DNA of 10,284 nucleotides, from positions 1 through 10,284 of the forward strand of contig CAZTYW010000073.1 of the NCBI GenBank assembly GCA_964617695.1, given 5' to 3'. The notes below the pieces were generated by a model. The model did no database searches, was not told where the DNA came from, and saw nothing but the letters and a program-made list of their open reading frames with translations. A program made the translations under genes and the position numbers. How positions within the stretch are numbered: position 1 is the stretch's first letter; the number at the start of each line of letters is the position of its first letter. Shown here piece by piece: positions 6,712 through 10,284 of this stretch. The DNA comes from CAZTYW01 sp964617695. GTDB taxonomy: Bacteria; Chloroflexota; Dehalococcoidia; UBA2247; RBG-13-53-26.

Positions 6712-8220
6712 CTAGCAGTGAAGATACTGGTTGATCAGGGACCTGATCCGGTCTTGCTTGCCGAATAGCGTCTCGCTCAAGTCCTTGTCGTTGTAGCTCT
6801 TGAGCGCTTTTGCCACGCCGTCGATGACCCCGCTGGAGAAGACTCCGTCCCTCTCATAGATGTCGCGGTCCTTCAGAAGACAGTCAGCCGATTCCCAGCA
6901 TGAGACCGGCAATTGAGGCAGTCTTTCCTGCACCTTCTGATGCTCGGGGGAGAAGATGTTCACGTCGACATAAAGCTTCTCGGCTAGCTCCAGGGCACCT
7001 TCCATCTCCAGGCCATGCCGGGCAGCTACGGCCAGCCCGGCCAGCAGCAGGTGGACGTTGGCTGAACCGTCAGGGCAGCGAAACTCGACCGTTTGGCTGT
7101 CCGTGTACCGCGGGGCACCTGGTGGCTCCTGCGGGTTGGCGTCTGCAGCCATGTCCCTGGCGCTCAGCCATCCCAGGGGGACTCTCACCAGCACTGACCT
7201 GTTTCTGTCGCCCCAGCACACGTTTGTCGGGGCTTCCTGGTGGGGGACCAGGCGCAGGTAGGAGATGGGTACGGTATTCCCGAAGGCCGTCAGGGAAGGG
7301 GCCAGGCTGAGGAATCCAGCAATGGCCTTCTTCGCTGTGTCGCTCAGTCCATTTCCATCAACCATTACGTTTTGCCCGTTCCGTACCAGCCTGGTGTGAA
7401 TGTGCAGGCCATTACCGGCATGTCCGGCCAGGATCTTGGGGGCAAAGGTAAGGACAACGCCGTACTTGTACCCGATCATCCTCAACATCCATTTGGCAAC
7501 AACGAGTTGGTCGGCGGCGTCTTCTACGGGCACGGGAGAGAACTCGACCTCATGCTGCTCCATCTCCGCGTCTGCTTCAGGGATGTTGCCGACTTCAGTG
7601 TGGCCGTACTTGATCTGCCCGCCCGCCTGGGCGATAGCCTGCATGGCCTCACATCTCAGAGTCTCCCATTTGGCAAATGGGGGAGACTCCTGGTAGCCCT
7701 TCTGAACCACAATCGGATAGAGACCCTGGCTGGTGTAGAAGACGTAGTACTCCAACTCACCCATGGCCTCCAACGTCAGCCCGGTGCTCCTCTTCAATGC
7801 CTGGTGGGCCCTTCTGAGGACAATCTCCGGGGAGCTCGGCAGCGGAGTGCCGTCCTTCGTGTAGTACGAGCAGAGTATGTCTACTGTAGGGATGGCTGTG
7901 AACGGGTTGACGTAGGCAGTCCTGTAACGGGGAACCACATACAGGTCGCTTGAGGCAGCATCTATATAAGGCAACAGACTGGAACCGTCTACCCTTTCAC
8001 CCGTTGACAGGAACTGGTTCAGTTGGGCTCTGCTCGTAATTACGAAATTCAGGGTTTTGAGCCGGCCGTCTCCTCCCACGTGGCGGAAGTTCACGCTCTC
8101 AATCTGGTTTTCTTCTATGAACTTGATCAGGTCTTGTTTGGTGAATTCGTGTGGTGGCTTGCCAAGGTACCGGACTATCTTGTTAGGGTTCATGGCTATC
8201 TGCGCATTCGTCACCATCAT
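6712..8220 (-). CDS. Glutamine synthetase family protein (class I-like, divergent)
   Basis: Glutamine synthetase joins ammonia to glutamate with ATP; relatives ligate amines to glutamate. Numbering from ATG 8220 (502 residues), the family landmarks are DGSS (78-81, equivalent to the loop with Asp50 of the E. coli enzyme), metal-binding GELEY (E155, E157), HTEVG and EQHEVEF (E209, E224), GLHIH (H273, H275), and YLRLVPHQEAP followed by WGDRNRS and VRVP. VEFRCPDGSAN (378-388) carries the late Glu and Arg of the active site. The metal and ATP ligands thus look intact. The segment AGNGLHIH replaces the usual NGSGMH, so the substrate-facing Asn is Ala. KLY near 415-417 aligns roughly with the adenylylation loop, but its context is not conserved. 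An in-frame GTG at 8229 also exists, but the AAGGGGGG at 8231-8238 is 10 bases from ATG 8220 and favours that start. No glnB or glnE is nearby. A gamma-glutamyl-amine ligase is an alternative. Confidence 0.88.
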   Translation of the reverse strand: MMVTNAQIAMNPNKIVRYLGKPPHEFTKQDLIKFIEENQIESVNFRHVGGDGRLKTLNFVITSRAQLNQFLSTGERVDGSSLLPYIDAASSDLYVVPRYRTAYVNPFTAIPTVDILCSYYTKDGTPLPSSPEIVLRRAHQALKRSTGLTLEAMGELEYYVFYTSQGLYPIVVQKGYQESPPFAKWETLRCEAMQAIAQAGGQIKYGHTEVGNIPEADAEMEQHEVEFSPVPVEDAADQLVVAKWMLRMIGYKYGVVLTFAPKILAGHAGNGLHIHTRLVRNGQNVMVDGNGLSDTAKKAIAGFLSLAPSLTAFGNTVPISYLRLVPHQEAPTNVCWGDRNRSVLVRVPLGWLSARDMAADANPQEPPGAPRYTDSQTVEFRCPDGSANVHLLLAGLAVAARHGLEMEGALELAEKLYVDVNIFSPEHQKVQERLPQLPVSCWESADCLLKDRDIYERDGVFSSGVIDGVAKALKSYNDKDLSETLFGKQDRIRSLINQYLHC

Positions 8221-8230
8221 TAGCTGCACA

Positions 8231-8238
8231 CCCCCCTT
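8231..8238 (-). promoter_or_regulatory. Ribosome-binding site of the glutamine synthetase gene
   Basis: On the minus strand AAGGGGGG lies 10 bases before ATG 8220, 13 before ATG 8217, and only one base before GTG 8229. The spacing argues for one of the ATG codons as the true start. Confidence 0.5.
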
Positions 8239-8284
8239 TTTGCATTGCCAGCCAGCGTCTACGGAAGCCCTGCGTTATCCTGCT

Positions 8285-8302
8285 CGGCGGCCTGCGCCGC
8301 CG
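8285..8302. repeat. Inverted repeat (hairpin 1 of 5)
   Basis: CGGCGG and CCGCCG pair perfectly over 6 bp around a 6-base loop. It lies about 65 bases upstream of the glutamine synthetase start. Confidence 0.5.
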
Positions 8303-8361
8303 TCTGTGCCCTCGGCAGAATTCACCAGGGACTTCTCTCTACCTGATACGCGGAACCAACG

Positions 8362-8381
8362 CCGGCGACGGTTGTCGCCGG
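8362..8381. repeat. Inverted repeat (hairpin 2 of 5)
   Basis: CCGGCGAC and GTCGCCGG form a perfect 8-bp stem closed by a four-base loop, very stable as RNA on either strand. No T-run follows on the plus strand. On the minus strand the following bases are GCGTTGG, so it is not a canonical terminator. Confidence 0.6.
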
Positions 8382-8410
8382 GGAATTGTCTGGGCGGATA
8401 TTCCTGCTGG

Positions 8411-8425
8411 CGGCCTCCCCGGCCG
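8411..8425. repeat. Inverted repeat (hairpin 3 of 5)
   Basis: CGGCC and GGCCG form a 5-bp stem around a TCCCC loop. Alone it would be unremarkable in GC-rich DNA. It is listed because it sits in line with four other hairpins. Confidence 0.35.
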
Positions 8426-8453
8426 TGTGCCACGAAAGGCGCCATAATGCGAA

Positions 8454-8484
8454 GCGGGTGTCAGGGATTGCCCCTGACACCCGC
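8454..8484. repeat. Perfect 13-bp inverted repeat (hairpin 4 of 5)
   Basis: GCGGGTGTCAGGG (8454-8466) and CCCTGACACCCGC (8472-8484) pair perfectly around a 5-base loop. This is the strongest symmetry in the window. Neither strand shows a T-run after it, so a structured RNA, protein-binding site or palindromic dispersed repeat is more likely than an intrinsic terminator. Confidence 0.75.
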
Positions 8485-8512
8485 GCGACTGTCCGATCAC
8501 CGCTGTCATACC

Positions 8513-8532
8513 CCTCCACGTTCCGATGGAGG
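8513..8532. repeat. Inverted repeat (hairpin 5 of 5)
   Basis: CCTCCA (8513-8518) and TGGAGG (8527-8532) pair perfectly around an 8-base loop. It is the hairpin nearest the candidate promoter, and so would be first in a minus-strand leader. Confidence 0.45.
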
Positions 8533-8584
8533 CCAGCAAATCCAGTTGTTCTTGCCATTGAGCCTGTTGGATTAACCCCAAATT

Positions 8585-8613
8585 ATATTACAGCTTTAAC
8601 ATATGGCTTTCAA
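8585..8613 (-). promoter_or_regulatory. Candidate promoter toward glutamine synthetase
   Basis: On the minus strand TTGAAA (8608-8613), 17 bp and TAATAT (8585-8590) resemble a sigma70-type promoter. An overlapping TATAAT lies at 8582-8587 but is 20 bp from the -35. The region is notably AT-rich against its surroundings. A transcript would carry a leader of about 350 bases before the glutamine synthetase start, spanning all five hairpins. Confidence 0.35.
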
Positions 8614-8708
8614 CGTGTGCCTGTCGCTGCTCGTCACCGGCGTCTGGAACCAACCACTGTGCCCTGCTTGGGTTGGGCCCGCGTGTGGATGAGAATCTTG
8701 ACGGTTTT

Positions 8709-9236
8709 CTACTCTTTTAAGAAGTCCCCGCCGAGCAGGTCGGGCACCATGCCCATCAGGTCGCCCACCTCCATCATCGGCTCCTTCACCCAACCCTGGT
8801 CAAAGCGGGTGAAGTAGTTCCATGTGGTGAGCTTCTCCTTGATCTTCCAACCTTCATCGGTCCTGGCAAACTTCTCGAAGGAACGCCCTGAGGCCAGAAC
8901 GGGCTCGTTTGTGAGTGCCCATGTCAGTGCAGCCTCCCAGTAGAAGCGCCCCTCAGCGGTGTCGCCGTTCACCACGATGTGCGGATTATGCATGCAGTGC
9001 ATGGCAAAACTGAAGCCCATGTGCATCACACTGCACAGCTTCTTGAGATTCTCTCTGCCCTGGGCGCGCAGGCCCAGGTCGCCAAAGTCCATCACCCCGT
9101 CCTTGGTGAAGACACTGGCGTACAGGTCCGCGTCATGCGTATCGGTGGCATAGGCGTAGTCCGCCTCCAGGTTCACGATCTCGTGTACGGCTTGCAGTTC
9201 TCTGACCGCGTCTTCTAGCCTCGTCTCCTGGCGCAT
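8709..9236 (-). CDS. SnoaL-like / NTF2-fold protein
   Basis: This 175-residue protein has the pattern of the SnoaL-like (SnoaL_4) group of the NTF2 superfamily, small cone-shaped enzymes that include the bile-acid dehydratase BaiE, scytalone dehydratase and ring-hydroxylating dioxygenase beta-like proteins. The N-terminal helix (about 8-28) is followed by YAYATDTHDADLYASVF and the strand-rich body. MHNPHIVVNGDTAEGRF (82-98) and EGWKIKEKL (128-136) are typical of the fold. BaiE uses Tyr, Asp five residues later, and His about 48 further on; Y27, D32 and H80 match that spacing here, with H83 nearby. The fold is seen with good confidence, the reaction is not. The start at ATG 9236 is chosen because AAAGGGGGG (9241-9249) lies four bases upstream. 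The longer frame from GTG 9272 would bury that site. The racemase gene lies 158 bp upstream on the same strand. Confidence 0.85.
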   Translation of the reverse strand: MRQETRLEDAVRELQAVHEIVNLEADYAYATDTHDADLYASVFTKDGVMDFGDLGLRAQGRENLKKLCSVMHMGFSFAMHCMHNPHIVVNGDTAEGRFYWEAALTWALTNEPVLASGRSFEKFARTDEGWKIKEKLTTWNYFTRFDQGWVKEPMMEVGDLMGMVPDLLGGDFLKE

Positions 9237-9240
9237 TGGT

Positions 9241-9249
9241 CCCCCCTTT
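9241..9249 (-). promoter_or_regulatory. Ribosome-binding site of the SnoaL-like gene
   Basis: AAAGGGGGG on the minus strand, four bases before ATG 9236, decides this start over GTG 9272. Just upstream of it, GACTC-gaa-GAGTC (9254-9266) forms a 5-bp stem with a three-base loop that could affect access to the site. Confidence 0.5.
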
Positions 9250-9394
9250 CTGAGACTCGAAGAGTCCAGCACGTGCGCTCATCGTCTGCGGAAAGCGACA
9301 TAATCTTGCGGCGATTGCCTGTGGCCGTATCATGTCGCCCGCACACCGATGTGAAGGCTCTGGGGCGGAGATACCCCGGTGTTTGGCGCCGCGG

Positions 9395-10213
9395 CTAGGC
9401 TGGTAAGCCGAACGCCGTCCTCACCCTGGTCCAGTCGTCCTTTGACGGCAGGACGTAGTTCCTCGCCCTGCTTGGGATCGGCAGCCCTGTTCCTTTCCTG
9501 ATGTCGACAGCCATTTCGGCCATCTTCATGGCCACCATAACGGAGTCGAGGATGGGTATGTCTTGCCCGCCCACGGTGATCTTGTTGAAGCCGACCATGC
9601 TGCAGAACATGCTTGTTGCGGCGCAGCCAAGCACCACCACGTCGGCACCGTCGACTACACACTCTGTCGCCACCTCGGCCACGGCGTCGGCGCACGACTG
9701 TGGGTCTGCCAGCCACCGGTTGAAAGCCTGTGCAAAGGGTTCCTTGTCGAACCTTATGCCGTTGGGTATCAGCCGTTCCTCCAGGCCGTGCTGCCTGACC
9801 TGCTCTGAGAGCTGGCCAAGCTGCCCTGGCATGTTGGTGCCTATTATGGCGAACTTGCGGCCTAACTGACAGGCGAAGTGCATGCTCGATTCAGCAGGTC
9901 CAAAAATCGGCATGCTGACCACCGCCCTGGCCTCCTTCACTCCGGGGTCGCCAAAGCAGTGTACGCTCCCGGCGTCGAAGCCTTCTCGGTCGGCCTCAAT
10001 GAATGCCTCGACGATCTCTCTCTTGTCCATAAGGGCGAAATAGGGATTGTCGAAATCCAGGACGCTGTCTCCCTTGAGCCCGTGCTTAATTGGCTTGAGC
10101 ACCACTTCCGTGTCTGGGCGCAGAACCTTGTTGAAACTCTGCTGCGCTGCACCAAACCACATATCCAGGAACTCATCGGGCATCTCAGTAATGTGGATCA
10201 GGCAGAGCTTCAT
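9395..10213 (-). CDS. Asp/Glu/hydantoin racemase family protein
   Basis: Members of this family (hydantoin, allantoin and aspartate/glutamate racemases, maleate isomerase relatives) use two cysteines to move a proton at a carbon next to a carboxyl or carbonyl. In this 272-residue protein the two are clear: C86 in VHCFGDPGVKEAR and C197 in VVLGCAAT. Other marks are the N-terminal strand KLCLIHITEMP, PIFGPAESSMHFA (102-114), FAIIGT (121-126) and IPILDSVMVAMKMAE (219-233), matching the two-domain layout of the hydantoin-racemase type. It is probably cytoplasmic. The start MKLCLIHI at 10213 is supported by AAGGAGG (10218-10224), four bases upstream, and by the promoter at 10241-10269. A longer frame to 10279 would overlap that promoter. 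The substrate is not evident. The SnoaL-like neighbour suggests small-molecule catabolism but does not fix it. Confidence 0.9.
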   Translation of the reverse strand: MKLCLIHITEMPDEFLDMWFGAAQQSFNKVLRPDTEVVLKPIKHGLKGDSVLDFDNPYFALMDKREIVEAFIEADREGFDAGSVHCFGDPGVKEARAVVSMPIFGPAESSMHFACQLGRKFAIIGTNMPGQLGQLSEQVRQHGLEERLIPNGIRFDKEPFAQAFNRWLADPQSCADAVAEVATECVVDGADVVVLGCAATSMFCSMVGFNKITVGGQDIPILDSVMVAMKMAEMAVDIRKGTGLPIPSRARNYVLPSKDDWTRVRTAFGLPA

Positions 10214-10217
10214 TTGG

Positions 10218-10224
10218 CCTCCTT
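10218..10224 (-). promoter_or_regulatory. Ribosome-binding site of the racemase-family gene
   Basis: AAGGAGG on the minus strand, four bases before ATG 10213, is a strong Shine-Dalgarno match. It supports this start over the longer frame beginning at 10279. Confidence 0.75.
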
Positions 10225-10240
10225 GTCGAGTTTTGACTGA

Positions 10241-10269
10241 CGTATAACATAGGCCCCAGGTGGTGTCAA
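10241..10269 (-). promoter_or_regulatory. Sigma70-type promoter of the racemase-family gene
   Basis: On the minus strand a perfect TTGACA (10264-10269) is followed after exactly 17 bp by TATACG (10241-10246), preceded by TG in the extended -10 position. The expected transcript start near 10234 leaves about 20 bases before the ATG at 10213, enough for the ribosome-binding site. This is the best promoter in the window and may also serve the SnoaL-like gene downstream. Confidence 0.7.
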
Positions 10270-10284
10270 GGACGGCCATGCCGC

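Larger units (their letters stand above)
8221..8708. other. 488-bp gene-free stretch rich in hairpins
   Basis: This lies between the glutamine synthetase and SnoaL-like genes, both minus. Five perfect inverted repeats are packed into about 250 bp (8285-8302, 8362-8381, 8411-8425, 8454-8484, 8513-8532), followed by AT-rich sequence with a candidate minus-strand promoter (8585-8613). Two minus-strand frames of about 80 codons (8322-8558 and 8339-8581) read through the hairpins and show no family resemblance or strong ribosome-binding site. I regard the stretch as non-coding, either a structured leader of the glutamine synthetase transcript or a dispersed repeat. Confidence 0.55.

Noticed and set aside
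8322..8581. Two overlapping minus-strand frames of about 80 codons
   Set aside because: They read through the hairpin array, have weak or no ribosome-binding sites and no family resemblance.
10214..10279. 22-residue N-terminal extension of the racemase-family protein
   Set aside because: It would cover the promoter and the strong ribosome-binding site, and the family N-terminus begins at KLCLIHI.

Overview
The window is GC-rich bacterial chromosome with compact, mostly minus-strand genes. I see no rRNA, tRNA, CRISPR array, insertion sequence or phage gene. The gene content (a DrrA-type ABC ATPase, a CotA-like multicopper oxidase, an Mre11/SbcD-type nuclease, a divergent glutamine synthetase, a SnoaL-like protein and a hydantoin-racemase-type enzyme) and the mix of leaderless and Shine-Dalgarno starts would suit an uncultured Chloroflexota bacterium, perhaps Dehalococcoidia. 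That placement is a guess from gene style and is not proven by any marker here.

Layout: 1-326 (-) is the N-terminal third of a drug-exporter-type ABC ATPase, cut by the window edge. 327-670 is a gene-free stretch with a tandem GGGTTAA-type direct repeat upstream of the ABC gene and a hairpin downstream of the oxidase. 671-2482 (-) is an exported multicopper oxidase with all copper ligands visible. 2483-3014 holds no convincing gene. 3015-4307 (-) is an uncharacterised 430-residue protein with a hint of a degenerate PD-(D/E)XK nuclease core. It diverges from fmt (methionyl-tRNA formyltransferase, 4450-5391, +), and both genes look leaderless. fmt converges on, and overlaps by 43 bp, an SbcD-like nuclease (5349-6623, -). 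Upstream of that lies a class-I-like glutamine synthetase (6712-8220, -). A 488-bp gene-free stretch with five hairpins follows (8221-8708). Then come a SnoaL/NTF2-fold protein (8709-9236, -) and an Asp/Glu/hydantoin racemase family protein (9395-10213, -) with a clear sigma70-type promoter.

The genes do not form one obvious pathway. The racemase and SnoaL-like genes may be co-transcribed and suggest small-molecule catabolism. Glutamine synthetase and sbcD are co-directional with an 88-bp gap. I found no clear new multi-gene system. The best leads are the hairpin-rich region upstream of glutamine synthetase, the uncharacterised 430-residue protein, and the direct-repeat operator candidate upstream of the ABC gene.
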